From NCBI RefSeq assembly GCF_030272615.1, contig NC_081410.1, positions 189,987,619 through 190,051,618 on the forward strand: 64,000 nucleotides of DNA. Reading direction: 5' to 3'. The DNA is from Cryptomeria japonica (lineage: Eukaryota; Streptophyta; Pinopsida; Cupressales; Cupressaceae). Numbering within the stretch: position 1 is the first letter of the stretch; each line of letters opens with the position of its first letter. The position numbers and the translations under genes were made by a program. The notes beneath the pieces are model-generated. The model was not told where the DNA came from and did not search any database. It was given only the letters and a program-made list of their open reading frames with translations. Shown here piece by piece: positions 24,317 through 34,935 of this stretch.

Positions 24317-24800
24317 TGTGAATTGCCTCTATCGGCGATTCTATTCACAAACTCTTGAGTGGATTGTCTCTGTCGGCGATTCTATCCATAAGCTCTTGTG
24401 TAGATTGCCTCAGTCGGCGATTCTATCCACAAGCTCTTGTATGGATTGCCTCAGTCGGTGATTCTATCCATGAGCCCTCACGTGGATTGGCTCAGTCGAA
24501 GATTCTATCCATGAGCTCTCATGTGGATTGCCTCAGTCAGTGATTCTATCCATGAGCTCTCACATGGATTGCCTCAGTCAGCGATTCTATCCATGATCTC
24601 TCACGTGGATTGCCTCAGTCGACGATTCTATCCATGAGCTCTTGTGTGGATTGCCTCAGTCGACAATTCTATCCATGAGCTCTCACGTGGATTGCCTCAG
24701 TCAGCGATTCTATCCATGAGCTCTTGTGTGGATTGCCTCAGTCGACGATTCTATCCACAAGCTCTTACGTGGATTGCCTCAGTCGGCGATTCTATCCATA
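24317..24800. repeat. 41-bp minisatellite, ~12 copies (first internal region)
   Basis: The unit is GATTGCCTCAGTCGGCGATT followed by CTATCCATGAGCTCTCACGTG, repeated head to tail with substitutions mainly in the SGRCGATT part and in the CACGTG/TTGTGTG end. The spacing is exactly 41 bp, so the unit is not a multiple of three. It does not encode a repeated peptide in one frame. Confidence 0.9.
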
Positions 24801-24963
24801 ATCTTGAGTTATTGTAAGATCGTCACCTTCCAATAACCTCAAAAATACAAGTGGAAATCATTTGAAATTCGTCACTTCCTTATGATTTACACAGGGCATA
24901 TAAAATAATTAATATTTACAATTTTACCTCAGAAGTGCTCAATATTTATTAGTAAGCTCCCTC

Positions 24964-25812
24964 TCAATCACAAGGTATCTTGAGTTTCTTCAAGAGAACA
25001 TATTTTTCTGAACATACGTCTGAATTTCTAACTTCGGCAAGGGACGTTTGTAGTTTAATTTTGAGAGGACAAGTTCTTGCAACGTGGCCATATTCGTCAC
25101 ATATGAAACATTGTACTTTAGAGGAGTCTCTAGGCTTCTTGAATGATCGATTACCATATGTCTTTTTGTCCTTTTTCCTTTTCAAACTAGGGACTAGAAC
25201 TTGAACATCTTCATCAACGGGTTTCATAGTTCCTCTTGATATTAGGTTACACTCTTCTTGAATGCAGTTAGCTTTTAGTCTGTCAAATTTGGGAACTTTG
25301 GATCGAGCACTAACTCCTTGTCTAAAGTTTTCCCATGAGATAGGGAGCCCATTTAGAGTTATCATAGTTAGCTCCTTATTATCATAAATGTGACTAATTG
25401 ATGAGAGTTGGCTCCTTAATTCTGTTATCCTCATAAAATATGAAGTGATAGTTTCTTCTTTACTCATTTTAATATTAGAAAGTTGATTTTTAAGTATGAA
25501 GATTTTGCTCGTGTTGTTAATCTCAAACATGTGTTTCAAGGCTTTGAACATGTCATATGCAGAATATAACCTTGTAATGATAAGTAGTAGATGACTCTTT
25601 ACTCCATCTACTAATAACTCCATTACTTTAATATTGTTCTTTTCCCACTGACTCTGTTCGTCTTTTCCATCAGGTTTAGAAGGATTCTCTATTATTATTT
25701 TTAACTCATTCTTCCTTAGTACCAACATCATTCGTAGTTTCCATGAATCATAGTTTGAGGCACCTTCAAGTCTGTCTTCGAATCTGATTCCATTTGTCAT
25801 TTTAAAATACAA
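24964..25812 (-). CDS. TR-GAG gag polyprotein, copy 1 (282 aa)
   Basis: An intact 282-codon frame on the minus strand. Residues ~20-190 match the Copia-type gag fold (UBN2/retrotran_gag_2), with NYDSWKLRMMLVLRKNEL near the start and LPISWENFRQG in the middle. A Lys/Arg-rich stretch follows (~208-230), then one CCHC zinc knuckle at C235, C238, H243 and C248 (CFICDEYGHVARTC). The product would package element RNA into cytoplasmic particles. The primer site and LTR lie just upstream, giving a leader of about 75 nt. The frame stops at CD and no protease or RT follows. The start is the first ATG; MTNGIRFEDRLEG a few codons on would serve equally. It is expressed only if the LTR promoter is active. 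Confidence 0.85.
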   Translation of the reverse strand: MYFKMTNGIRFEDRLEGASNYDSWKLRMMLVLRKNELKIIIENPSKPDGKDEQSQWEKNNIKVMELLVDGVKSHLLLIITRLYSAYDMFKALKHMFEINNTSKIFILKNQLSNIKMSKEETITSYFMRITELRSQLSSISHIYDNKELTMITLNGLPISWENFRQGVSARSKVPKFDRLKANCIQEECNLISRGTMKPVDEDVQVLVPSLKRKKDKKTYGNRSFKKPRDSSKVQCFICDEYGHVARTCPLKIKLQTSLAEVRNSDVCSEKYVLLKKLKIPCD

Positions 25813-25884
25813 ACTTTCAAGGAGATATCAATCTGATCTTAATCGGATCTTCCTTCAGGCGGTTAGGCTTTATAGAAGGAAACC

Positions 25885-25898
25885 TGGCTCTGATACCA
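25885..25898 (-). other. primer-binding site, copy 1
   Basis: Minus-strand TGGTATCAGAGCCA directly follows LTR B. It is a perfect match to the usual site for initiator tRNA-Met. Confidence 0.85.
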
Positions 25899-26209
25899 TG
25901 TTAAATTTATAGATCAAAATTATTATTTATCTTGTTCTATGTATTACTGATTAATATATAAATCTGGCTATCTTCTTTTGTATGGCAGGTGAGAGGAGTA
26001 TTTATTATTTTCTATGTCCTATCTCACAAATGCCACTCACTATAAGTATATAACAAATGGGGCACGGTCAAGCAATGCCTTGATCGGTCATGACCGATCA
26101 AGACATTACTTGATCGTGCCTTTTTGTTTATACTAACAAATGCATGTTGAAGTCCTTAAGGCCAATTTAACATTTAATTTTATCCAACTGAAGCTATAAA
26201 TCATCAACA
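25899..26209 (-). repeat. TR-GAG LTR B (311 bp; shared middle LTR)
   Basis: It serves as 5' LTR of copy 1 and 3' LTR of copy 2. It has TG...CA ends and carries the same palindrome at 26,061-26,120. Confidence 0.88.
26061..26120. repeat. 60-bp palindrome in LTR B
   Basis: Same structure as in LTR A. The outer right arm here reads CTTGATCGTGCC, which pairs better with the left arm than the copy in LTR A does. Confidence 0.9.
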
Positions 26210-26294
26210 CTCCCTCTTACCTAGGGAGGATAAAAGGTATTGGGAGCAATATTCATAAATCATATGATGCTTATCTTGGGACCATAGTTTCAAG

Positions 26295-26780
26295 ATGTTA
26301 ATTGCCTCTGTCGGCGATTCTATTCACAAACTCTTGAGTGGATTGCCTCTGTCGGCGATTGTATCCATAAGCTCTTGTGTGGATTGCCTCAGTCGGTGAT
26401 TCTATCCACAAGCTCTTGTATGGATTGCCTCAGTCGGCGATTCTATCCATGAGCCCTCATGTGGATTGGCTCAGTCGAAGATTCTATCCATGAGCTCTCA
26501 TGTGGATTGCCTCAGTCGGCGATTCTATCCATGAGCTCTCACATGGATTGCCTCAGTCAGCGATTCTATCCATGATCTCTCACGTGGATTGCCTCAGTTG
26601 ATGATTCTATCCATGAGCTCTTGTGTGGATTGCCTCAGTCGACGATTCTATCCATGAGCTCTCACGTGGATTGCCTCAGTCGGCGATTCTATCCATGAGC
26701 TCTTGTGTGGATTGCCTCAGTCTGCGATTCTATCCACAAGCTCTTACGTGGATTGCCTCAGTCAGCGATTCTATCCATAA
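26295..26780. repeat. 41-bp minisatellite, ~12 copies (second internal region)
   Basis: Same unit, register and copy number as the array at 24,317, offset by about 1,978 bp. Most variant positions are shared with the first array, so the two were copied as a block. Confidence 0.9.
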
Positions 26781-26941
26781 TCTTGAGTTATTGTAAGATC
26801 GTCACCTTCCAATAACCTTAAAATACAAGTGGAAATCATTTGAAATTCGTCACTTCCTTATGATTTACACAGGGCCTATACAATAATTAATATTTACAAT
26901 TTTACCTCAGAAGTACTCAATATTTATTAGTAAGCTCCGTC

Positions 26942-27790
26942 TCAATCACAAGGTATCTTGAGTTTCTTCAAGAGAACATATTTCTCTGAACATGCGTCTG
27001 AATTTCTGACTTCAGCAAGGGACGTTTGTAGTTTAAGTTTGAGAGGACAAGTTCTTGCAACGTGGCCATATTCGTCACATATGAAACATTGTACTTTAGA
27101 GGAGTCTCTAGGCTTCTTGAATGATCGATTACCATATGTCTTTTTGTCCTTTTTCCTTTTCAAACTAGGGACTAGAACTTGAACATCTTCATCAACGGGT
27201 TTCATAGTTCCTCTTGATATTAGGTTACACTCTTCTTGAATGCAGTTAGCTTTTAGTCTGTCAAATTTGGGAACTTTGGATCGAGCACTAACTCCTTGTC
27301 TAAAGTTTTCCCATGAGATAGGGAGCCCATTTAGAGTTATCATAGTTAGCTCCTTATTATCATAAATGTGACCAATTGATGAGAGTTGGTTCCTTAATTC
27401 TGTTATCCTCATAAAATATGAAGTGATAGTTTCTTCTTTACTCATTTTAATATTAGAAAGTTGATTTTTAAGTGTGAAGATTTTGCTCGTGTTGTTAATC
27501 TCAAACATGTGTTTCAAGGCTTTGAACATGTCATATGCAGAATATAACCTTGTAATGATAAGTAGTAGATGACTCTTTACTCCATCTACTAATAACTCCA
27601 TTACTTTAATATTGTTCTTTTCCCATTGACTCTGTTCGTCTTTTCCATCAGGTTTAGAAGGATTCTCTATTATTATTTTTAACTCATTCTTCCTTAGTAC
27701 CAACATCATTCGTAGTTTCCATGAATCATAGTTTGAGGCACCTTCAAGTCTATCTTCGAATCTGATTCCATTCATCATTTTAAAATACAA
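26942..27790 (-). CDS. TR-GAG gag polyprotein, copy 2 (282 aa)
   Basis: An intact frame of the same length as copy 1, with about seven amino-acid differences by eye (for example M for T at residue 6, and N for S in ITELRNQLSS). The gag core, basic stretch and zinc knuckle (C235, C238, H243, C248) are all kept. Two intact copies with few changes suggest recent duplication or lasting constraint on gag. The flanking LTR C has its own TATA-like box, so this copy lies first in any transcript that starts in LTR C. Confidence 0.85.
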   Translation of the reverse strand: MYFKMMNGIRFEDRLEGASNYDSWKLRMMLVLRKNELKIIIENPSKPDGKDEQSQWEKNNIKVMELLVDGVKSHLLLIITRLYSAYDMFKALKHMFEINNTSKIFTLKNQLSNIKMSKEETITSYFMRITELRNQLSSIGHIYDNKELTMITLNGLPISWENFRQGVSARSKVPKFDRLKANCIQEECNLISRGTMKPVDEDVQVLVPSLKRKKDKKTYGNRSFKKPRDSSKVQCFICDEYGHVARTCPLKLKLQTSLAEVRNSDACSEKYVLLKKLKIPCD

Positions 27791-27862
27791 ACTTTCAAGG
27801 AGATATCAATCTGATCTTAATCGGATCTTCCTTCAGGCGGTTAGGCTTTATAGAAGGAAACC

Positions 27863-27876
27863 TGGCTCTGATACCA
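27863..27876 (-). other. primer-binding site, copy 2
   Basis: Minus-strand TGGTATCAGAGCCA adjacent to LTR C, identical to the site of copy 1. Confidence 0.85.
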
Positions 27877-28186
27877 TGTTAAATTTATAGATCAAAATTA
27901 TTATTTATCTTGTTCTATGTATTACTGATTAAAATATAAATTTGGCTTCTTCTTTTGTATGGCAGGTGAGAGGAGTATTTATTATTTTCTATGTCCTATC
28001 TCACGAATGCCACTCACTATAAGTATATAACAAATGGGGCACGGTCAAGCAATGCCTTGATCGGTCATGACCGATCAAGACATTACTTGATCGTGCCTTT
28101 TTGTTTATACTAACAAATGCATGTTGAAGTCCTTAAGGCCAATTTAACATTTAATTTTATCCGACTGAAGCTATAAATCATCAACA
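27877..28186 (-). repeat. TR-GAG LTR C (310 bp; 5' LTR of the array)
   Basis: It has TG...CA ends and is flanked on the right by TCATC, the target duplication. The palindrome lies at 28,038-28,097. Confidence 0.88.
28038..28097. repeat. 60-bp palindrome in LTR C
   Basis: Identical in structure to the copies in LTRs A and B. The 24-bp core is unchanged in all three. Confidence 0.9.
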
Positions 28187-28845
28187 TCATCAAGGTATAA
28201 CACTCCAATTTCAGCATTTCAATTCAAATCTAGCCTCTAACCTTTAAGGCATGCTTTACATTTTAATTTCAATTCAATTATAGAGTTAATTCCAAACCCA
28301 AAGTCTGACTTAGGCAAAACCCTATCAACAACACAATTTTCCTTCTATTGTGTGCAGGTGACAAACTCAAAAGACACACAAAGTAAGCAAGAGACACACA
28401 AATCCAACTTTTGCAAAGCCAAAAATTTGAGGACAAGGTTTCCCTAAGTGAATTTGTTTGACACTTTTTGGCAAAACTCCGATGAAACACCAAGATCAAC
28501 ATTCTTATCCCAAAAAGATATATCTTGTCTGCATAACACACTGAGGATAATGGTGCCCTAAGCAAAATTGTTTAGCATTTTCAAGTCCAAATTTTAGACA
28601 CAGTTCCTTCTCAACTTCCTATTTCCAAATCTATACTTATGTCTGCATATCGGATCTGGAACTATATGTACCTGTGATTATTGTCAATTCCACATCTTTA
28701 TCCCTAAATCTTGCAATCAATTTGAATCTTTCCATAGCTCATTTTAAACTACAATTCATGGAGTACTAAATTCACCTTGTGCTCAATCCATTTCGATCAA
28801 ATTTGTGAATGAGCCAAGTGGATCCATTCTCATTCTAAATGAATC
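28187..28845 (+). repeat. Gypsy 3' LTR, second part (truncated)
   Basis: It continues the LTR after the TR-GAG array (TCATCAAGGTATAACACTCC against TTATCAAGGCATAACACTCC in the 5' LTR). It aligns up to GAGCCAAGTGGATCCATTCT and then diverges about 80 bp before the expected LTR end. The terminal part, and with it the target duplication, is lost. Confidence 0.75.
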
Positions 28846-31165
28846 ATATGTAATAATTCATAGAAATATAAATATAGGCACCAGAGTCCTCAGTGTTACC
28901 ATCCTCATCGTCATCTTTTTGAATATTCTCACAACCAATAGGGTTAATGACAACAACAAGTATTTTAGCAAGTCTAATAAACCTCAATTCCCTAAAGGAA
29001 ATCGCATTATCTTCCTTACTGTTCTCCCCATCAGAAATGTCAATTGTAGTGCCAATACACTCATTAGTAGCATACACCTTTAGAGAAGTTTTCTTCCTAC
29101 CTTTTTTCCCATATAGTGTTGTTCTTGATCTCAAAGGTGCATATCATAGTGATATCAGTAGTTTCATTGATGTCAAGGTATATGAAAGGTTGTTGTAATT
29201 TTAATTTCTTCCAACATGACAATACATGTACTTGTACACTCCATAGGAACAAAGTAAAGCATTGATAAATATATCTTTTGTAGTATGTCACTAGTATTAT
29301 CTTAATAATGTTTTAGTTGTTGCAAAGATATGGACATTTTTCCACAATTGAGTGTTATAGCTTGTGGTTTGGAAGTAAAGTAAAAATACATATGAATTAT
29401 CATATTCTAGATTTCTAGTGGATTTTGTCGAGCAGACAAAAAAGTAGAGTTGACAAAGTGATTCATAGTTTTTGTTGTTTTATTGTATTGATGTTCCAAA
29501 TGAATGTGTCAAAGGATAGTAAGGTGCGTCAGTTGAAGGAAACATGTGGATGTTCATAGGATTTAGGAAGTGTACGTTAGATATTGCATAGTGTGTCTTC
29601 ACTCCTAAAGTAACATGTGGGCTTTAGGATCTATCTAACTAGATGTTTGATTGATGAATATGCATAAGGCTAACATGTGAATATTATTAATGTGTTTCAA
29701 GCCAACATGAGGTAATAATTGTCATTTGGAATGCATATATAATGTTGATCAAATTCATTCCAATTTGTGAAGTTGCTTGATGATGCATGAGAAAATATGA
29801 TAACTGGCAAAAGGTATAAAAATTGCCTATTCAATGTGTAATCTCAATTGAGTGTCTAATGCATAGTGTAAAGGTGTTCTAAAGCATATTAGATTAGGAA
29901 GATGTTGATGGTTTAGCCTTGAAGGTCTACATGACATATCCTCTGTATATCTTGATGTATTTGAGATCGATGTCTCATACGTTGAGTTGGTACTCAAATC
30001 TTAGATTAGGGGATTGATGGCTCCTATAAGTTTGTGCCTATAAATATAATTGGGGATTGGTGTCTCTAGTAGGTTGGTGCCTACTAAATATTTAAAGTAG
30101 TTTAATATCTTTTCTAAGATTGGATTAGAATGGTTAATCAACGCAACTATTCTTATCATGGTTTTTTCCTTTTGGGTCTCCACGTATATCTAGTGTTCTC
30201 TTGTGTGGCGTGTTTATGTTCATCATTTCAATAGTTGTTAAGGAAAGATTACTAAATGATGCTTTAATTTTAAAGAAAACCCAGAATGATTCTAATAATG
30301 TTTTGGATTTAAAGTTTTAGCATATAATGATTTGCATGCCCCTCCCTCTACCTCATAGTATATGTGTGTGTGCTTAACACTAATGAGCCTTCCCGTAAGA
30401 AATGAAGAGGCATATATCTTGACTAGGTATTTCTTCTTACTAGTGTGCTTACCCTTGGGAGATATAGAGGCAATAGCTTTCCCCATGTTTTTTAAATAAG
30501 TTAAATATTTAGTAAAATTATAAACTGTGACATTTAGTTATGTAGTTTAATTAAATAAAAATTATCATTTGTGTACAATTAATCATAGCCAATCCATATG
30601 AATTGTTTGACAGAAAGTCTCAATTAAATTTAAGAAGAATGTGGAAGCTAGATGTGATTTATATACCATTGGTCACATCGATCCATTTTCAATATTGCTT
30701 ATAAAAATGTATACATATATTTTATTCACATAAGAAGGCAAGAAAAATGTTCCATAAATTAGATACTTCCAATTCAAAACATGTGTAGAAAATTATTCAT
30801 CATTAAGGTACTCAACAACATCAAACTACTATGAAAAGAAAATTTACTACCTCTTCAAACAAAAGAAACTTGAAACGCAACTAAATCTTCAAGGACATTA
30901 GTAGCACTATGTTTGGTCACAACCAACAAACTCATCATACGTAAGTAATCTAAGATAGGATAGAACTAAAAGTTCCTAATGATTGAGCCAAATATTAGTT
31001 CCTAATTAACGATTTAACCCCAAGGAAGGTCAACTTAGGATTAAGGGTTGCACATATGTTCAAATAAAGGATGCTTGGGCCAATGCATGACAGAGGGAAA
31101 GTATCTACCTAGTTAGAATCTATAAAGATAATGAGGTATTCCCTAATTTTTCATGAAGGCTAATT
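28846..31165. other. no recognisable gene
   Basis: AT-rich sequence with short overlapping open frames on both strands (for example 28,805-29,198), none with a motif. No LTR pair or tandem array was identified. Confidence 0.35.
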
Positions 31166-31169
31166 ATAG

Positions 31170-33085
31170 ATAAATGTTAGGATGAAGGTTGGTGTTAGGG
31201 TCAAGATAAAGCTTAGGGCTACCTTTTGGATTAGAATTGGGGTTACAAATAGTGTTAGGGTAAGCATTTGAATTATATGTAAATTTAGGGTTAGGGTTAT
31301 AAATAAATTATGATTACAACTAGATTTAGATTTAATATTAGCATTAAGGTTAGAATTAATGTTATAATTAGGTTTATAGTTAGGAATGGGTTAAGTTTTA
31401 GGGTGATGATTATAATTATATTTAGAATAGCAATAGGTTTAATATTAGTTTTAGAATTAGGGTTAAGGTTAGCTTTAGAATTAGTGTTAGAATTAGAGAT
31501 ATAATTAGGGTTAGGATTAAAATAAGGTTTAGGAAAATTTTCTATTAAAATAAGGTTTAGAGAAGGTTAGGGTTAAAAAAGTATTACAATTAGATTTAAG
31601 GTTATGATAAAACTCAAGGTTGGCATTAGGCCTAGCAATAAAGTTATAAATAGAATTAGAGTTATCGATATGGTTAAGATTAGAAGTAGGGTTATAATTA
31701 GGCTTAATATTTTTATAAGGTTCAGGGTTACAATTAGAATTAGGGTTGACATTAAAATTAGGATTATAAATAGGGTTAGAATTATGGTTAAGTTAGAATT
31801 AAAATTTAGCTATGATAAGGGTTCAAATTAAGATCAAGGTTAGAGTATTAGAGTAAGAATTAGGGTTAAAGGAAGCGTTCAATTAGGGTTAGGTTTATTG
31901 TTCATTTAGCGTTAGAGTTCAATAAGGGTTCAAGTAGGGTTAGGGTTAGAATTCAATTGAGTCTAGGATTAGGGATAGGGTTAAGGTTCAATTAAGCTAA
32001 TCATTCAATTGGGGTTATAGTTTAATTAGGGTGAAGACTAAAGTTCTAAAAATAATATTGGGGTCAAGGGTCACAATTACGATTAGAGTTAAAGTAAGGG
32101 TTAAGGTTGTCGCTAAGGTTTAGTTAGAGTTAGGGTTCAATTAAGGTTACAGTTCAATTAATGTTGAGTTGGAGTTAGTGTTCTAAGATAAAACATAGTG
32201 TCAAGGTTAGGGTTGGGGTTATAGTTCAATTAGGGTCAGAGTTAAGGTTAGAGTTCAAGTATGATTAGGTTTCCATTATGGTTAAGATTTAGGTTTATTG
32301 TTTAATTAAGGTATCAAGGTTAGTGTTACGTTTAAGTTTCACTAAGGATTAGGGTTGAACTTGGGTTAGGGTTAAGATTTAACTAGGCATAGGATTAGGG
32401 TTCGAGTTAGGGTTAAGGAGTTATGGCTTAAGGTTAGGGTACGGTTAAAGTTAGGTTAGGGTCAGGATTAGGTTTGAGGTTCAATTAGGCTTATAGTTCA
32501 ATTTGGGTTAGAGCTAGTACTCTAGGAAAAAGCTTGAGGTCAAGGTTAAGGTTGGGGTTAGGGTTCATATTCAATTAGGGTTAGGATTAAAGTAATAATA
32601 GGGTTAAGGTTTAATTAGAATTAGGATTAAGATTAGGTTAGGTTAGTGTTTAATAAGAGTTAGGGTTACTACATTGGTTTAATTAAAATTAAGGTTTAGT
32701 AGAAGATAGAGTTAGGGTTTAGCTTAGTGATGAATTATAATATAACATTATTACTTATTTTATACTCATAATGGAAATTCATTCAATATATTACATGTTA
32801 GGGTTAGGGTTTAATTAAAGTTACATTTATAATTAAGGTTGTCATTCAAATTATCATTACTATTAAAATTAAGATTAATTTTATAATTATGATTAGTTAG
32901 GTTTAGGATTAGAATTACGGATATAGTTAGATATAGGGGTAAAATTAGGATAAGAGTTAAGGTTAGTGTTCAATCAAGCTTAGCATTAGAGTTGAATTAA
33001 GGTTCAAGTAAGGTTAGGGTTTAATTAGGGTTATGCATAGATTAAGATTAGGGTTTCATTATCATTCAATTAGGATTAAGCTTAG
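31170..33085 (+). repeat. degenerate telomere-like repeat tract (~1.9 kb)
   Basis: Nearly the whole stretch consists of variants of TTAGGG/TTTAGGG, such as TTAGGGTTAGGGTT, AATTAGGGTT and AAGGTTAGGG. The G-rich strand is the plus strand throughout. Perfect heptamer arrays are absent and copies are interrupted by AATTA, TTCAATTA and similar words. This fits an old interstitial telomere-like array or a satellite derived from one. It ends abruptly where LINE-derived sequence starts. The open frames in it (31,310-31,831) only reflect the repeat. Confidence 0.8.
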
Positions 33086-33666
33086 GCTTATAGTTCGCTC
33101 AATGTCAATGAAGGACAAACAGATCGACCCAATGTTAGAAGGTGGTGTTGATAAGAAGGTTTTATTCTAGTAAAGCCCAATAATAAAGGAAGAGAGTAGA
33201 AGTGCACTTTCAAGGGACAGACGTGTTGAGGAGCATTTTAATCATTTTGGTACCTTGGAAGACTTTGATCAACAAGTGTTAACTATAGAGGGGATACACA
33301 CAAGTGCTAAGAATTTGGAGATGGACTATATGGATGTTGTAGTCATTACACTCAAAAAAAATTGCAAGTTTGGGTTGTTCTATCTCAACTAGTTACTAAT
33401 TAGAGTAAAAGGAATTCATGTGATTAATACTATCAAGAGAAAATGGGATCCTTGAGAATATGTCTCTACCTATTCTAGCTCCTTTACTAGAGGTTGGTGA
33501 TTCAAATTCAAAAAGGGGAAGTAAAGCCTCACCCACTTTAGGATTACAACAAAAGAGTGTCAAAAAGGATAGTTCATAGAAAACTCTCAAAGTGGGACAA
33601 AGGAAAAACCAAGATAAAATGAAAGGTGAATAAAGACCATTGACTAACATTTGTCAAACTCTTAGT

Positions 33667-34700
33667 GATGACTGTTTTATCTTAGAATGCAAGGAGTTTG
33701 AACAACATCCCTACACAACAAGTTGTTCGAAATTTGATTAGAGCATAGTCTCCTAATGTTATGTTTATTAAAAGGTTGAAGTTGTCACTATAAGACATGC
33801 TTAGCATTGCTTCCAGGTTGCGTTGGAGGGGCCAATGTCAATTTATTAGTGTGCAATATTGTGTTGGGGGCATTGTTTGCTTATGGGACTTGGGTAAGCT
33901 TTCTCCTCTCTAGTGGATTTCTAGTAGGTATTATATATCAATGGTTTTTTCTAGTCTACCAATGTTTATGCTCCATTGGACTTTTTCAAAAAACTTATTC
34001 TATAAGGCATGCTTAGCATTGCTTCCAAGTTGTGTTGGAGGGACCAATGTCAATTTATTAATGTGCAAGATAGTGTTGGAGGCATTGTTTGCTTATGGGA
34101 CTTGGGTAAGCTTTCTCCTCTCTAGTGGATTTCTAGTAGGTATTCTATATTGATGGTTCTTTCTAGTTTTGAATCCAATGAAATTCTCTACTTTACCAAT
34201 GCTTATGCTCCATTTGACTTTCTCAAATAACTTATTCTATAAGCACACAATAGGTATGTGAGGTCTTTAGTTCCCCAATTTTCAAGGATGTTGGCTAGGG
34301 ATTCTAATGCTATCACTAGTTTAGAAGATATGGAAAAGCTTGAGCCCTCTTCTTTGGTGTTTAAAGATAATATTCTCGTCTTGAACTTGTTTGACATAAA
34401 GCCAAGGAATGGTCAGTATAGATGAAGTAACAAGAAATGTAGTAAGCATTCTATCTCTAAGAGAATGGATAGATTTTTAGTTTTTGGCTTTTGGCTTGGC
34501 AACAGGTGGATTACTAGCTCTAAGATTTTGGAGTGGAGAGGTTCTAATTACTAAACTATCAAATTCTTTACATTAGTGATTGGTGCTACAAAGAATTCTT
34601 CCTTAAAGTTCCAACTTATGTGGTTAAATGACCCTTCACTAAAGGAACTTCGAGTTAGTTCACTGAGAAAAGACGTGTCAAAGCATGGTGCAGCTGTGTA
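33667..34700 (+). pseudogene. LINE endonuclease remnant
   Basis: It starts ATGACTGTTTTATCTTAG, the counterpart of the ORF2 start of the other LINE, with the Trp of the WNVRGLNN motif mutated to a stop. A tandem duplication of about 212 bp (33,793-34,245) falls in the middle of the domain. Later parts with NAYAP-like and RDSN-like words are still alignable by eye to 57,480-57,900. Confidence 0.55.
33793..34245. repeat. tandem duplication, ~212-bp unit, in the LINE
   Basis: CATGCTTAGCATTGCTTCCA starts at 33,796 and again at 34,008. The two copies are highly similar through TAGTGGATTTCTAGTAGGTA and on to ACTTATTCTATAAG. Confidence 0.85.
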
Positions 34701-34832
34701 TTCCTTCATCAAGAGTCTTTAGTTTGTCAAAAATCAACTTAAGAGGTGCAATAGTACATGTTTTGGGATTATTTTCATGGCAAAGTCTATGGCTCATAAT
34801 TGACTAGATTGCATCACCAAGCATTATAGGGA

Positions 34833-34935
34833 GTGTGGGCTTTTTGTGTTCTTCCTTAGAGATGAAGCAAAAACTATAAAGGAGGTGTGGGCTTTTTGAG
34901 TTCTTCCTTAGAGATGAAGCAAAAAATATGAAGGA
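34833..34935. repeat. tandem duplication, ~52-bp unit, in the LINE
   Basis: GTGTGGGCTTTTTG followed by GTTCTTCCTTAGAGATGAAG occurs at 34,833 and 34,885. Confidence 0.8.

Larger units (their letters stand above)
23920..28186 (-). mobile_element. tandem TR-GAG-like retrotransposon: LTR-gag-LTR-gag-LTR
   Basis: Three ~311-bp LTRs (23,920; 25,899; 27,877) alternate with two internal regions, each of about 1.67 kb. The repeat period is 1,978-1,979 bp. Each internal region has a tRNA-iMet primer site, a 282-codon gag ORF, a 41-bp minisatellite and, next to LTRs A and B, a polypurine tract. The 5-bp target duplication TCATC flanks the whole array, so it entered once and then expanded, most simply by unequal recombination between LTRs. 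There is no protease, RT or integrase. This matches the published class of gag-only terminal-repeat retrotransposons (TR-GAG), which borrow pol from Copia relatives. Confidence 0.85.
8571..28845 (+). mobile_element. decayed Ty3/Gypsy LTR retrotransposon, split by three nested insertion events
   Basis: The 5' LTR (8571-9841) matches 23,369-23,919 and 28,187-28,845, the two halves of the 3' LTR. Between the LTRs lie gag (10,061-11,862), protease (17,477-17,765 and 21,330-21,510) and a proline-rich linker (21,607-22,349), all in one orientation. The breaks are explained by inserts at 11,868-17,471, 17,766-21,329 and 23,920-28,186. Without these about 6.8 kb remain. No reverse transcriptase, RNase H or integrase is seen, so the element was either deleted for pol or was a gag-protease-only derivative. 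The gag zinc-knuckle region and spacing suggest the Tat/Ogre side of the Gypsy family. That placement is inference. Confidence 0.8.

Noticed and set aside
24317-24800. Regular 41-bp repeats that might suggest a CRISPR array
   Set aside because: The units abut directly without unique spacers, vary internally, and lie in a plant LTR element. This is a minisatellite.
24964-27790. The two 282-aa frames as host genes
   Set aside because: They sit between LTRs with primer sites and have a gag fold plus zinc knuckle, so they are retrotransposon gag.
31310-31831. Open frames rich in Ile/Arg/Val in the telomere-like tract
   Set aside because: They are simply translations of the degenerate TTAGGG repeat.
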